Source: Oegoconia quadripuncta (lineage: Eukaryota; Arthropoda; Insecta; Lepidoptera; Autostichidae). From it: a stretch of 64,000 bases of DNA. Positions 1-12,300 of this stretch are shown one piece after another. The notes beneath the pieces are model-generated. The model was not told the DNA's origin. It saw only the letters and a list, made by a program, of their open reading frames with translations, and searched no databases. Every line of letters begins with the position of its first letter. The stretch's first letter is position 1. Where the stretch lies: NCBI GenBank assembly GCA_949316235.1, contig OX438744.1:37754778-37818777 (forward strand). Reading direction: 5' to 3'. A program made the position numbers and the translations under genes.

Positions 1-12
1 TATTTTCCTCAG

Positions 13-191
13 GCCAATTAATCCCCAACTCCCCGGCGGCCCGCTGCGGCCTCCTCCACGTGGGGGACACCATCGTTGCGATCAACCGCACACCCATCCG
101 CAACATGCCGCACCCTGAGGTGGTGGCGCTGATCAAGCACTCCGGTACCACGGTCACGCTCACCGTGCTGCCGCCCACCGGGAGAGACTGA
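13..191 (+). CDS. Magi: Last coding exon of a PDZ scaffold protein, probably MAGI (3' part of gene)
   Basis: An AG acceptor at 11-12 opens this exon; it begins inside a codon (one base comes from the missing upstream exon) and runs to TGA at 189-191, encoding about 59 residues. The product is the second half of a PDZ domain. It shows NSPAARCGLLHVGD (the beta-strand/loop after the ligand groove), INRTPIRNMPH, then EVVALIKHSG (helix B), and a last strand VTLTVLPP, followed by only four residues. The pattern SPAxRCGxLxVGDxIxAxN with NMPHxxVVxLIK is that of a late PDZ domain of the membrane-associated guanylate kinase inverted family (MAGI), a junctional scaffold binding C-terminal peptides at the cell cortex. 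The exon is markedly more GC-rich than the flanking DNA, as expected for coding sequence. Upstream WW, guanylate-kinase-like and earlier PDZ domains would lie outside the window. Another multi-PDZ protein is possible but less likely. Confidence 0.82.
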
Positions 192-248
192 CGGTACCAC
201 AATATCAACCAATGTAATTTGAGTTGACATTTGGAACTGTAATTATAA

Positions 249-347
249 TTAAATAAATATCTTTGCACATACACACAGCGCCATCTAGTTCCACGCTAAG
301 CAACTAGGCTTGTATTATGGATACCAGATGGTTGATAAACTACACAA
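249..347 (-). mobile_element. SINE family C, 3' part only
   Basis: This piece matches the 3' halves of the family C copies at 48877-49160, 51463-51708, 55557-55820 and 56380-56637, sharing the GCGCCATCTAGTTCCAC and ACCAGATGGTTGAT motifs, but in reverse orientation and without the tRNA-like head. Its AATAAA at 252-257 lies 61 bases after the MAGI stop, so the element may supply that gene with a polyadenylation signal. Confidence 0.75.
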
Positions 348-860
348 ATTTTGTTCGTGATATAATGTTTTTGCCGATTTGACAGCGTTTACTGCGCATT
401 GCATTCAGTTTAAACTTTCGTATCTGTGGTAAACCGATTCTAATGAAACATTAAAGCAGGATTCCTGTTTAAAATAGTCAGCGGAGAATATTATCTAATT
501 ATAATTATAACAAAAACTAATTAGCAGAAATTTATTCTAACTTTTTACACGTATGTATCCTACTTACACGTATAAAGTTTCATTAGGATCGGTTCATTCA
601 TTTCGAATATTTTTAACTTGATTTGTATGGAATGCAGCGCAAACTCTCTTAACTGTTTAACAAGTGAATAAGTGTTCACTTGCTTTTTTCTCATATTCAA
701 AAGAAAGCAAGTAAACATTTGTCCTTCGTTTAACAAGACCACAAAGACCTGACTGGCCAAGCATAGATCTACGCTTGAGCATAAGAAATAACACCGACTT
801 TAGACTAGCGGACATTTAAGAATGCCCACCAATATTCATGCGGTTGAAATTCAAAGATAA
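348..860. other. AT-rich intergenic stretch, nothing recognised
   Basis: This holds no long ORF, splice-bounded coding segment or repeat that I can match elsewhere in the window. It may include the end of the MAGI 3' UTR. Confidence 0.5.
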
Positions 861-1002
861 TGGTGTCGATTCGGATGTACACCAACTAATCTAAAACCAG
901 TTTTGGACTAGTGCCGTCGCATCGTACTGTTCCAGGGAGACAGCGACAGTATAACTTAAAAACTTGTTTTAGTTTAGTTGGTGTACATCCGAATCGACAC
1001 CA
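861..1002. repeat. 142-bp foldback MITE with 37-bp inverted termini
   Basis: Left arm 861-897 begins TGGTGTCGATTCGGATG, and its reverse complement closes the element at 966-1002 with a single mismatch over 37 bases. The 68-bp centre has no ORF. No target-site duplication is clear. The structure is that of a small non-autonomous DNA transposon. Confidence 0.7.
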
Positions 1003-1564
1003 ATTTACTCCGTTTGAATTGATCTGGATTTTAGTAAAATCGTAGTAGATTTAGGCGTTCCATTTTATGAGGTGTTTTATTTTTTATTCATTGTACATAG
1101 TAAGCTATGGAACCCTTTAAATGTTATATAGTGCCTTAATACTAAGTATTACATATAAATAAGTCGTTATCTACTTGAGCCATGTTAAAATTCTCATTGT
1201 ACTATTTTTACACATTGTTAACGTTAGGTCTTAACTTAAGTTACACCTTTATAAGGTACCGATTCATTTTTAAACTACGTTGAATATATCTGTAATTTTT
1301 CTTCCAATTGTTCAGATCACTGAGACCAACTAGAATAGAATAATTTTTATATACTTCACAATTATAACGACATAGTCGTAAAGGTTAGGAAACGTCACTC
1401 AGGCGACTCTTTCATGTTTCCCCTCGTGGCTTAGGTACTGACGGTGTGCTTAGTTCATAAATACGCTCGACTAGCTAAGAGCTATCCTCGAATATTATCT
1501 AAGGGATACGATAATTATTAATAAGGTTTCTGTTGATTGACAAAATCTTCCTTTCAATAAATTT
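1003..1564. other. AT-rich intergenic stretch, nothing recognised
   Basis: No ORF, tRNA-like motif or recurrent element was seen here. Confidence 0.45.
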
Positions 1565-1853
1565 AAAGCTACTATAAAACAGAAACATATTAAGAAAGCA
1601 TATTATAATATATCAGACTCTCGCTCGTCCGCTTAACCAGACTATTTCATAATTAATAATGAAATATTATGGTGCCTTTTTGTAATACAAAAACCTGTTT
1701 TTAAAAAGAGCAACCCCTCGAGTTTCTTGCTTGATCTTCTCAGGGGAAAATTGCCTTTTGAACAAGCAGTAGCTTTAAAAATGTAAAATCTGCCTATTTA
1801 CAGTGTACCCTGTGTACCTGTAAAATAAAGCATTTTTGACTTTGACATTAGAT
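1565..1853 (+). mobile_element. LINE-like 3' tail (family H)
   Basis: It is nearly the same as 42745-43072 and the inverse of 2360-2600. It ends AATAAAGCATTTTTGACTTTGAC, i.e. a polyadenylation signal followed by GACTTT repeats, typical of 3' ends of insect non-LTR retrotransposons. No reverse-transcriptase sequence remains. Confidence 0.6.
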
Positions 1854-2359
1854 AATTCACTAGAGCTGATTTAGCTTAGAGAATTGGGATGCTTTCCGAG
1901 TGGTAGAAGTGACACCTATTGTATTGATTGTATTAAAAGCTTTTCCATTTGTAACAACTCAAAATCTAAAATTCTTTATTTTGTTGGTTACACTTAAAAT
2001 ACAAATTTTTACATTTATTAACCTTTATTAACCCGTTTCTTAAGAAAAACATGAAATAAATCTGTACTTTCCGTAAAAATACCAATTATATCGTGGATAT
2101 AGGGATACCTACATATTACAACTCGTAACATTTTTCAGATTTTTTTGTATTATAGCTGTAGTAGTGTTCATTCATTATATCCATAGATAATATATTCCCG
2201 TAGCTATAGCTTTTCACAGATTACAAATACACCCAGTAGAAGAGTATCTATAAACGTTTTTAACACCGCAGGTATTTTCGAAAATATAACAGGCGCGCCT
2301 AGATACTTGCCCCTTAGACTTTTTGCGTGTGAACGGGCGACAGAGAGGTTAAGCTACTG

Positions 2360-2600
2360 TTTGTTCAGATGGAAATTTTCCCCTGAGAAGAACAAGCAAG
2401 AAACGCGAGGGCTTGCTCTTTTAAAGCTGGTTTTTATATAACAAAAAGGCACAATAATGTTTCATTGTTAATTGTCATATTTATCATCTAAATAGGCATA
2501 TATTTTATAATAAGCTTTCTCAATAAGTTTCCGTTTTATAGTATCTTTAAATTTATTTAAAGGAATTTTTGTTTATCAACGGGAACCTTATTGAAAAAAC
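2360..2600 (-). mobile_element. LINE-like 3' region (family H), inverted copy
   Basis: Shares TTTCCCCTGAGAAGAACAAG and the run to the TTAATAATGAAA-type segment with the copies at 1565 and 42745, in opposite orientation and more diverged. The 80-codon frame running 2795-2553 on the minus strand overlaps it only partly and resembles no protein I know. Confidence 0.5.
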
Positions 2601-3440
2601 GTATGCATCGCCCTCTGAATGAATTACTGATTGAACTGTCGACGTCCATTGATTCGGTGCTCTTAACACTACGTTCACGACAACCTCAAAATATCTTTTG
2701 AACAGTGCGTGAATTGAGTTTAACATGTAATTGATTACATAATCAAAATCCCTATAAACTCCACCTACAACTAAACAAACATAACTGTCGAACATTAGTT
2801 ACATTGACAAATCGCTCACAGTGCTAACTCACAGTATGATTTTAAGAGCTCTTACAATCGGTCTCAATCAAATAAGAATGCTCAACTAATACCTGTCTTC
2901 ATCACCCAAATAATCTAATATTTATTACTCATCTGGATTGCCTCGAGTGGGAGTATGAAACATTGTTTCATATTATTTATATTTGTCACATGTAATAATA
3001 TCGCTTCAGTCTAAGGCAGACGACCGATCACACGTCCTGCGGACAGGTGAAGCGGCTGATTTCCATGGAGAACGTTCGCAATAATGAGGCGCGTACCTAC
3101 TAAGGTGATTTCAATACCTAGGTACGACAACCACTTCAACAGGACACTAATACGACAGAACCTCTTGTAGCACCAATGAAATGAAATTTTGTCGAAGTGA
3201 AAACAGTTTTGTAGAGAGTCGTTGTTCGGTCTTTGACACGATTACTGCCGTCTGCGTTAGCGCATCTACTCTTAAATTCTATCTTCCGACAAAAATCAGG
3301 TCGGGTCACCGGACCGTTTGCGTTAAGGTAATAATGTTTCCAGTTATTTTTTCATCGACTTTTGTCGGACCGCTTTTAGTCGGTCTTTGCTTTGGGCCTT
3401 AAGCTTTATATGAGAGTTAAGGTTTGCTCAATTATGCTTT
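2601..3440. other. Intergenic, no recognised feature
   Basis: There is a 73-codon open frame at 3181-3402 (+), but it has no coding character or similarity that I recognise. I see no splice-bounded exon. Confidence 0.4.
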
Positions 3441-3444
3441 ATTT

Positions 3445-3555
3445 AAGAAGATATAAAGAGATGGAATTTAAATATAAACTAGAACAAATGTAAAAAATTG
3501 GGGCCGCGTGGCAAGTACCCAAAACGCTAGCAGCGTTTCCTCGCTGGATGCAGAT
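3445..3555 (+). repeat. Dispersed repeat shared with 53455-53630
   Basis: The segment around GAGATGGAATTTAAATATAA and the CGTTTCCTCGCTGGATGCA stretch recurs in reverse complement at 53455-53630. The family is unassigned. Confidence 0.55.
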
Positions 3556-3714
3556 AGAAGAAGATATCACATATAATTTATTATATAAACAACTAAACAA
3601 AGTGACATAGACATGAATAAGTTTGTTACCGTACCATAATCAAATCTTGTGGTTCTTTTTGCATCGGTAATTTCAGATGTTTTTCAATCGCCCAGAGGGG
3701 GCATGTGAATTTTG

Positions 3715-3900
3715 TTTCGTCTTAACTTTACTACCGCGTTCACGTTTACGTGACGATTTGTATGAAGAAATGTGCAGCGCCTCTAGCGGATAGTTTGCAA
3801 AACGATTTTTTTCATAGGTACTTTTTTCGTAAACACGAACGCAATGGTAAAGTTAAAAACGAGACAAAACTCGCACTTCGCACAAAGAACTTGTATGTAC
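3715..3900. repeat. Dispersed repeat shared with the IP3 receptor intron
   Basis: The stretch with TTTTTTCGTAAACACGAACG and GTAAAGTTAAAAACGAGAC recurs at 57163-57240. Both are AT-rich with no coding content; a MITE-type element is likely but no ends are defined. Confidence 0.5.
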
Positions 3901-4162
3901 AGTCGCAGTATGAAAAGGTTCGTCAGTTTTCAAATACTTTAATTTGACACTTAGCAAGCACATGTTACCTTTCAAAACTAAGCAACACATCCAAATGTTG
4001 CATGGAAAATTATGCTTAACTCTTTGACGATAGGCTTCATATTTAGTGAAACTAGTGTTCCTTGACTATGAATAGTTGAACTAAACCTTAGTTTGACCTG
4101 CCAATGTTATCGAATGTCAAATCAGCAACTTGTCTACAAGCAAAAGTCAACTTTAAGATGAC

Positions 4163-4935
4163 ATACATACATAATGTCACGCCTGTTTCCCGTAGGGGTA
4201 GACAGAGACCACAGACTTCCACTTGCTACGATCCTGACACACCTCTTCAGCTTCCTTCACTCTCATAAGGTTGTATGTATGAACAACCTCGTCGTCGGTT
4301 TAGGGTACTCTTGACTTGGCCTATCTTTAAGACGTCCCCGATTTGATCATGGTACGTTCGCCGTGGTCTTCCCCTACCAACACTACCATCCACATTCGCT
4401 TTGTATATCTCTTTCGTAAGCCCTCTTTCATTCATCCTCTCCACATGTCCAAACCATCTCAGCATACCTTTTTCAATCTTTGTCACAACGTCTTCATTCA
4501 CACCACTTAACTCCCTATTTACACTATTCCAGATTCTATCTTTCAAAGTCACCCCATTCATACTTCTCAATGATCTCATTTCCACTGCATTTATTCTACT
4601 TTCATTCTTCTTTTGCCATACCCAGCATTCACTCCTGTAAGTCAGTGTTGGAACCAGCACCCCACCATGAACAGCCAGACGAGCTTATTTGGACACTTAT
4701 CTAGCTCATAAAGGCATGCAGTGCTCCATTTACCTGATTTCCGGCATTCACTCTTCTTTCGATTTCCTTCTCACACTTACCATCCCTTGTAAACAGTGAA
4801 CCCAAATACACAAACTTGCTCCACTTTTTCTCCGTCTATCAAAATATTGCAATCCGTCATACTTTCGTTTTAATCACATTGACTTTCATTCCTTTTTCTT
4901 TCAAAGCCGTATTCATATGTTTTACCATCTCTTGT
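4163..4935 (-). pseudogene. 5'-truncated LINE with reverse-transcriptase C-terminus
   Basis: On the minus strand the last 137 codons (4660-4247) read as a non-LTR retrotransposon C-terminus: [13 protein letters not shown], then [16 protein letters not shown], then [14 protein letters not shown]. Upstream, 4936-4700 continues the polymerase in broken frames, including QVCVFGSLFTRDGKC. The 3' end carries the short TATG-type tail seen in copies at 49662 and 51775. The 14-base direct repeat AACTTTAAGATGAC at 4149-4162 and 4936-4949 is the target-site duplication, so this is one 773-bp insertion truncated at its 5' end. An RTE-like clade is plausible but not resolved. Confidence 0.88.
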
Positions 4936-5059
4936 AACTTTAAGATGACGAAACTTTTCATTCTGCGACTGTACCTATTATATATTTTAATTTCAACCTC
5001 TATATCGAGTTAGCAATATTCGTTATAACAAAACAATGAGCTATTGTACAAACTTTTTA

Positions 5060-5190
5060 TTGCTACCTATAAATATTTGTATAAACTTCGTATTTATCAC
5101 ACAAACATTTACCCCTAGCGGTATTCGAAACCGCAACCGTTGGTTTCGAAGGCAGGGTCACTACCGACTACACCAATCAGTCGCACATAC
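5060..5190 (-). mobile_element. SINE family B, 5' portion
   Basis: The tRNA-like head lies at the high-coordinate end: read on the minus strand it gives a TGTAGTCGG A-box-like block and a GGTTTCGAATACC B-box-like block, as in the copies at 23443, 45640, 45870 and 61980. Confidence 0.65.
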
Positions 5191-5280
5191 ATATACAAGG
5201 TTATTGATTGTACACCTTAAGCCTAAAATCGATTTTGTGAGAAGCTCATATAAAATCGATTCCGGTTAAAAAAATATGAG

Positions 5281-5526
5281 GTTATCATCATCAGACCGTA
5301 AACATCCCACTACAGTGATATACTATAGTCCACTATAGTCCACCACGCTGGCCCAATGCGGGCCGAGACTTCACATGCCTTAGATATTTCTCACGATGTT
5401 TTCCTTCACCGTTTAAGAGCAGTCAGATAAATGCACAAAAATAATTAAATTTAAAAGTCATTGGAACTTGACCTACCTAGAATTTCCTACGAGACCGCGT
5501 CTTAACCGCTGAGCCACCGACGCTTG
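5281..5526 (-). mobile_element. SINE family D
   Basis: Reverse-orientation copy of the element at 44619-44930. The head (near 5526) reads GGTGGCTCAGCGGTTAAGAC on the minus strand, a Pol III A-box, and the tail ends with the CATCATCAG-type run near 5281. Confidence 0.75.
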
Positions 5527-5529
5527 GGG

Positions 5530-8500
5530 TTATAATTTTTTAAAATTATTTATCTAATTATAACAAGCGGAAATTACAGTAACTGAATTCGCAACACTCG
5601 TTTATTTTTACTTTTTCTAGCCTTATTGATTATAATACAATTATAATGATCTAATTGGGGTGTATAGGTTTTTTGGTATACAAAATATAACCTTGTATAA
5701 GGACACAAATAAAGAATTTTTATTTTTAGGGTAAAATGCTGTACGCCTTGTTACAGTGATGCAATAATCATGTAAATATTATCCTTATTACATATTATGT
5801 TAAGATTTAAATTTAGTTGCGCAATGCATAATATTTGTTTATAGATAGTTTTTTTCTAATAGTTTAGTTTAATTTATGTTCAATATCTCTATGGATTCTT
5901 TTGATGGATTATTCTTTTTAAATTTACGATGTGAAGATGTAAATATACAATTTGATTTATTTCACCAATAATAATAATTTTACAAAATTATTTTAAAACT
6001 TTTCCATCTACAAATTTTCTCTTCTATACTGTTCTGCACTATATGTATGCATGTTCAAGGAAGAAACTATACTGCCCATTAATCAATTTCAAGAAAAAGG
6101 AATCACATAATGTCCCGCAACCAGCTCTTCTATTCGAAGCCAGTGGTTATTGCGGTAGAAAATATCTAGGCTTGAACCAATCATTTCACCATGGGCGCCA
6201 AGTTGCTATCTGCTAATAGTTTTAAAGCTACCTCCAGGTTCGAGCAAAAGCAAAGAGGCGATGATACGACTGTCCGGTTATTCGAAGTGAACTTGTAACG
6301 TCATCGCAGTGGGCGTGGCTTAGCCATTATAACTGAATCGCTTATCAAGTTTACAGGAGCAGTGAGTGGTTGCGACAGACACCGATTGATAAAATGAAGT
6401 TATTGTATTTCCTGGAAAGTGTAACAAATTCTCAAATGCAAACCGATGGTAGGATTACCTTTCTAAGGAATGTTATGAATCGAAGTACTTTTCCAATTCA
6501 ACAACAGATGGCGCCATGGCGGTGCGGATACCCTTACACCTGACCGCGCCCCCCTCCCTCCGGCACCCGGTTCCACAGTAACATGTATTTAGATCGCCTC
6601 CTCTTTTTCCTCCGTGGATGCGGGACATTTTGTCATTGTGCGGTTGTTTTTATGGGTGTATTGGTATATCGCCTCCTTTATGGACAGAATTCAAAACAAG
6701 TGTATAATAGCTTTTACCAAACGAATCGTTTGTTTACATCTACACTAAATGACTGACTAACGAACTTTGTTATTATTAAGTGGGACTACTTAATGAAACT
6801 AATTATTGTAACTTAGTTTAAGAAGCGTTTCAGCTTACTTTAATTTACATTAGACATTAATTTTCGGATTATACTAGTGGGACCACCGACCTTGGACTTG
6901 GAGAATGTTCAGCTTTATATAACCTAGCTTAAGATTTATGTAAGTATTAATCTGAATTCTTAGTGACTACTGTGGCAGCTATGCAAAATCTGTGTTGTGT
7001 TTCCGGATCTGTGATCCACTCGATTATGTGCCAATCAAAATTTTTGGTTTACGTGCCGACGACCTTTTGGTAGTAAGGCTACGAATAATATGGATATACC
7101 TACCTTAATAAAAGTATTTGATTTTAATTGAATTGGATCTAGGATTAATTTGTTTGCAGAAAACAGTTGTTCATGTTCCATAATGGATTAAATTAAAGGT
7201 ATGTCCATATTATTCTACCAAATGCCCCAACTCCTTGACTGTTTATTACTAATTAGTCGAGAATTAGAAATACATATAATTTAAATATACCTAACTAATC
7301 TCAAATGAATGAATGTCAAATCTATTTTTTAGATACTTTGTATAATGCATGTTATAATGTACATATTTTATCGTGAAATTTGCAATACAAATGTGCCTTT
7401 TTAAGAAATATCTGTCTTGCCTTATAAAGATGTAGTTCTAAATGTTAAATCTTTATTCTCCTGTTTTATAGAAATAAATCCCAAAGAAAATTTAAACTAT
7501 TCCGCAATTCGGTTCTGTCTTAAGTCGATTAAGCAATTATGTGACAGGGCGATAATTTTATATTTATACTGCAATTTTTCTACAATATTCAACCACTGAA
7601 AAAATTAAATACAGCACTTTCGGTCTACTGAAGTCAACTTCTATTTGCAAGAATAGGGTCGTGCAATATTCGTAGTCAAACCATTTTATATGCCAAGCTG
7701 TTCTACTACATGTTTGGTGCACAAATATTTACTCTCAGAATAGTGTTTCTCTCAACCTTATCTACATAGTACAATACTGTATTAGGCTTTACAGCTATAT
7801 GAAGGAAGTCTTCCAATTGAAAAATGCATTTTTTACTATTTACCGCCCATTTAACGAATGATACGAATATAACCCAGTCAAGTAGGATTTTGTATGGCGA
7901 CCTTGACAATACTTTCTCCGTCCGTTAAACCTCAGCGTAACAATGAAAGGTTTGTTAAGCTATGCTAAAACTATGCATATGAAGTAATAGGCACGGAGTA
8001 ACAAAGTAACATAAATAAAATGCTAGGTACCGCGTAATTCTTCAGACTGGTATGGCTATTCGATTTTGTCAATATCATCACATCATCCTACGAAGTTTCT
8101 TTAACGGAGGAATTTATAACTCCACCTACTCGTTGAATAAGCTAAATACGAATGGAATATGGAGTGCGGTATCTAGTTATTTTCCGTGGTCGAAAAACAC
8201 AGTATTTACCTATACATCATTAGAATAGGGAGTTAGAAAAATTATCTCGAATATTGTCTTGTCATATTTTCCAGAGAAATAAATGTATTAATTGATTATA
8301 AGTTGAATGAAATAATACACAAGTTTATTAATTAAATTGTTTTTTACTTTCTTTACAATATTATTAAGATCTGTTCACGAATTTAATAAATATATTTACA
8401 TTATCTAGGTTGAATGGGGCTATAATATATGAAAATATCGGGCAGTTTTGTTTTTAAAAAATTATGAGGTGTAACCACATTTAAATTGAGGAATATGATA

Positions 8501-9089
8501 ATTATGAAATGAGTAGTTTTATAAAATATATGAAAATTATAAAATAAATTAATCGGAAGTTACTCAATTCATTATTATTACCGCCCATATAATCATTGGA
8601 CTAGTGCTTATTTAATTTAAATAACCATCCAAAGTCCTTTATATTACTGATCACACAATCACAAAATTGAATTACCCCAGTGTGGTTTGAAGGGTAGGCA
8701 ACTTGTCCCTTGAGCCGGCGTGCTCTGTCCTTTTGTTTCCATACCCGACGTTACCGCCCTTAAGTTTATAAAACTGCTCAAATAATTAACTACTCAACCC
8801 ATTATCCTAACCAATAAGTAGAATCACAATATTTTATGGTCTATTTTGGACTAAGTCAGCTTCAGAAGATCGGTCAAGATGGTTACCTCACACTGTGGCT
8901 GCTGTAAGCCACGTTCGACAATGGTGCTCTTACTGAACAAAATAGGTGAGCATAGACCCGTCGCGTATGTGGCAACTTTAGTCGTAGCGACAACTAACAT
9001 AAATAGACAAGTAAGAGTAATGGATGAGAAATTGCTAGGTGTCGCGACGACTCCAGTTGCCCGTGGTGGTTCAGGTAAATCCTCAAAAC
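5530..9089. other. 3.5 kb intergenic region, mostly AT-rich
   Basis: A short GC-rich patch lies at 6500-6600, and a block at 6290-6345 (CATTATAACTGAATCGCT) recurs in altered form near 45190, so at least part is repeat-derived. Short frames here (7417-7599, 7706-7909, 8879-9139) show no protein family that I recognise. The last part should contain the 3' UTR of the minus-strand protease, but no clear AATAAA is visible close to its stop. Confidence 0.45.
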
Positions 9090-9319
9090 TTATAAATCTG
9101 CAACCCGCGCTGCGGTACCATTGCTGTTTGGTGAGGTAGCCACTTCTAGGATCCAGGTGGTGAATCTGTCGATCCTGGTGAAGACATCAGGCCATGCGTT
9201 GTCTCCGCAACCTTGGTAGTATGATGCTAACCCGACAACGACGTTGTCGATCACCATGGGAGCGCCCGAATCGCCAAGACACATGCCGATGGGGCCCGGC
9301 TGGCTCGCGCAGATCACGG
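9090..9319 (-). CDS. Protease homologue exon 5 (C-terminus)
   Basis: The acceptor CAG is at 9322-9320. It codes residues 196-271, holding GMCLGDSGAPMV with the nucleophile-position serine S213, GCGDNAWPDVFTRI and the WIL helix typical of S1 C-termini, then a short tail to TAA at 9092-9090. Confidence 0.93.
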
Positions 9320-12300
9320 CTGAAGAAAATTGTTGATTTGAAATTAATGTCAAAATTGGTCCACCTCAAACTAGAATCATGTTCAACTGCCTACTGGATA
9401 TGATATCCCATCGTTTCGTTGAAGGATTTGCTATATTGAATGAGTTTTTTTACCGTATGGAAAAAAATAGGGCATATTAGGTACGTGAAATAGAAGTTAT
9501 TGGCATGGGTAGTTTAATTTTTTTTCAAAAACGCGCCGGCGTGACTTTGATATGCGACTGGCGGATTTGTAGGGTTCTTATCATGCGAAACTTATATGGA
9601 ACTCGTATTTTCTCCAAGTTTTCTCTATCTATTTAATTTAATGTTGTAATTATGTGGAATAGGCTACCAATGTGACCGTCAAATGACACGATTATCGCTT
9701 TATTCGATGTTAGTTTTGAAAAAAAAAAAAACTACATATGCCAATATCTTCCATTACACTTACCTAATATGTCCTATTTTTTCCTTACGGTAAAAAAACT
9801 CATCCGGTATAGGATGTTACGGTCGATGCAAACGTTTGGGATGGTTCAGCCAAGTACCAGCTGGCTGCACTCGATTCTGTGGAACGACGTGCCAAGAGAC
9901 TCATTGGTGACCATTCGATCACTGCTAAATTGCAGAGCCTCGAACACCATCGCAAGGTCGCCTGTCTCTCAGTCTTTTACAGAATGCACTTCGGTGAGTG
10001 TTCCATCTTCGGACTACTGGGCGCGGGGAGGGATTCCACCCGTATGTAGTTAACATACCGAACATTCGCACTAATCGGTTCGATTCTTCATTCATAATGC
10101 GAACGGCCAAGGCATGGAACTCCCTTCCGGCGTAGTCTTTCCTGAATCCTACAACCTTGGGATCTTCAAGAGCAGGGTGAATATGCATCTACTGAGATCG
10201 CGTGCTTCATCTTCGGCCACATCGTCACTTCCCCTCAGGTGAGATTGTGGTCAAATGCGTATCCAGTTAATCTTAAAAAAAAAACGTAAAAGGGGGGTCT
10301 TTTGGTGTACTTTACATTAACAGACACGTTCCCACTGTCACACAGTCTTCTCCCACTGAAAGAGGATCTGGGCCATAATCCACAACACCCAGTGCCGATA
10401 TTGCTTGATATGTGTAAGACTATAGTGGCTATCTAACAGTGTTCTTAAGCCGCCCCTCCTGTAGGTCACCGACTTGGCTTAACGACGGCCGTCAATTAAA
10501 AACAACCCTGACCCACTAAACGTGCCTTCAGAAACACGGAAACGCTCGTATGGCCACCCATCTAGTATTCCATTTAACGAGGAGTTTTAGGCGTAGGTAA
10601 AAGAATTCCTTAGAGAATCTTTGGAGTATGGTAAGATTATATTATTTATTATTATTAGGGGACTGGCTATCTTATCTCTGACAACCGGAACACAATGATG
10701 CTATTAACATTAGTGTTTGGCGGATGTAGTTAAGATGGGGACATTTAAAATGCCCTAACACCAACCAAACCGAGTACTAAACATGTACCCCGCTGGGGAT
10801 AGAACCCGCGACCTCCGATTCGTAAACCCTATGTTGTTTATTAGAATGATGATTAGAATTCATACATTACGATTGACAAATGCCAACTAATGTTACGAGT
10901 ATAATTGTGTTTTGTGTGTGTGTGTGTGAGTATGTTTGTTACCTCTTCACGCCTAAATGGCTGGACGGATTTGGATGAAATTTGATTGTAGGCTAGATTA
11001 GGACCTGGATTAACGTATAGACAAATTTTTTGCTGAACCAATTTTGATGAAATCTTTCACGCTGGCGGAAAGCTAATTTTAAAGTAAAATTATCGACCAT
11101 TGGATTTATTGTCTAGCGTACCCTACTACAAAGACCGACGGACAAAATTGAGAGCAAGCATAAGTATGGAAATGGGTATTAAAATCACCGCGTATAAAGT
11201 AAATTTTGTACTGAAGTAATTTTGGTCTAACATGTCCCAATTGTCTTGAACACCGTGTTGTTTTTACGCTGGGTTCTGGGCATATGCGGATCACGATATA
11301 TGCTTTCGTGCTCATAATTCCTTAGTCACCGCCGGATCCAGAGGGCCTATGACCCCTAGGCCTACCTTCCCGGTAACACTCAATACGTACTTCTCAAAAG
11401 CTCGTTTTAGGTTCTGTGGTAAGTAGGTGTCGTACGAGTATGTGCCTAAAACAATACAATGTTATATTTCTTTTTAAATTAGATTTATTATTGTTATTTA
11501 GGACCTCGGGTATCCTTCTTCACCTTCCCCTGATTTTATGGCTAGATCAGCCCGCCTTTAGTCGCCTTTTACGACAGGCATGGGAAGACGTGTGATCCTA
11601 CCTATGCTATTCTACGGGAAAACCACTGCAAACTAAGTACGAGAACTTTAGTAATCTAGAGCATAATTTGTATAAGTACCTACTTACCTATAGGTAGGTA
11701 GGTAAAATCTAAGATTTTGTCTAATAGTTTTTATAATGATGTCCCTGTACAATGACACAAAGTAGCTGAATTTCGTTTTATTTAGGTGAGAAAAACTGCA
11801 TTAATAGAATTTTGAAAATAAACTTGCCGGAGCCGGAAATCGAATCAATAAAAATGCGAAAAGAACTTTATGTGTATATGGCACCAATCGATAGGTTTAA
11901 TAATTTAATTAGGTTTATAAGAAATGTGCCTCAAAGTCTACGAAACTTCCAACTACTTATTATTAAAGCCAACTTTCCGGATGTTTCTTGCTCAAGCATG
12001 GCGAAACGACAACCGATTTGGTTGTAAGTGGGCGCACAGGTAGTAAATATATAGGTATATACTAGAATTTTATAGCCCAGTAAAAGGTTCCCTATGGTTG
12101 CCTTATAAAAATAAAGTAGGTACCTACCTAATACCACGCGGGCGCAAAGCTAGTTAAAATAACTTCGCTCCTTTGTCTGAAGTTAGAATTGTATGAAGAT
12201 ATTTTTAAAACAAGATGATTTTTTTATTACTTACTCATCTTTAAGAATTAAATGACCTGAAAAGAAGAATTGCCTGAGGGTGGTATACCCTCTTGTAGGC

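Noticed and set aside
18..230. 70-codon minus-strand frame at the window start
   Set aside because: It is the shadow of the PDZ exon on the other strand.
4401..4704. Plus-strand frames over 4401-4704
   Set aside because: Antisense shadows of the LINE reverse-transcriptase fragment.
6394..6455. Short ATG frame with a hydrophobic start and a GTAGG donor-like end, resembling a signal-peptide exon
   Set aside because: Only about 19 codons, no matching downstream exon, and it lies beside a block repeated near 45190.
9187..9403. Frames on both strands over 9187-9403
   Set aside because: Shadows of protease exon 5, which has the conserved GDSG motif and matching splice sites.
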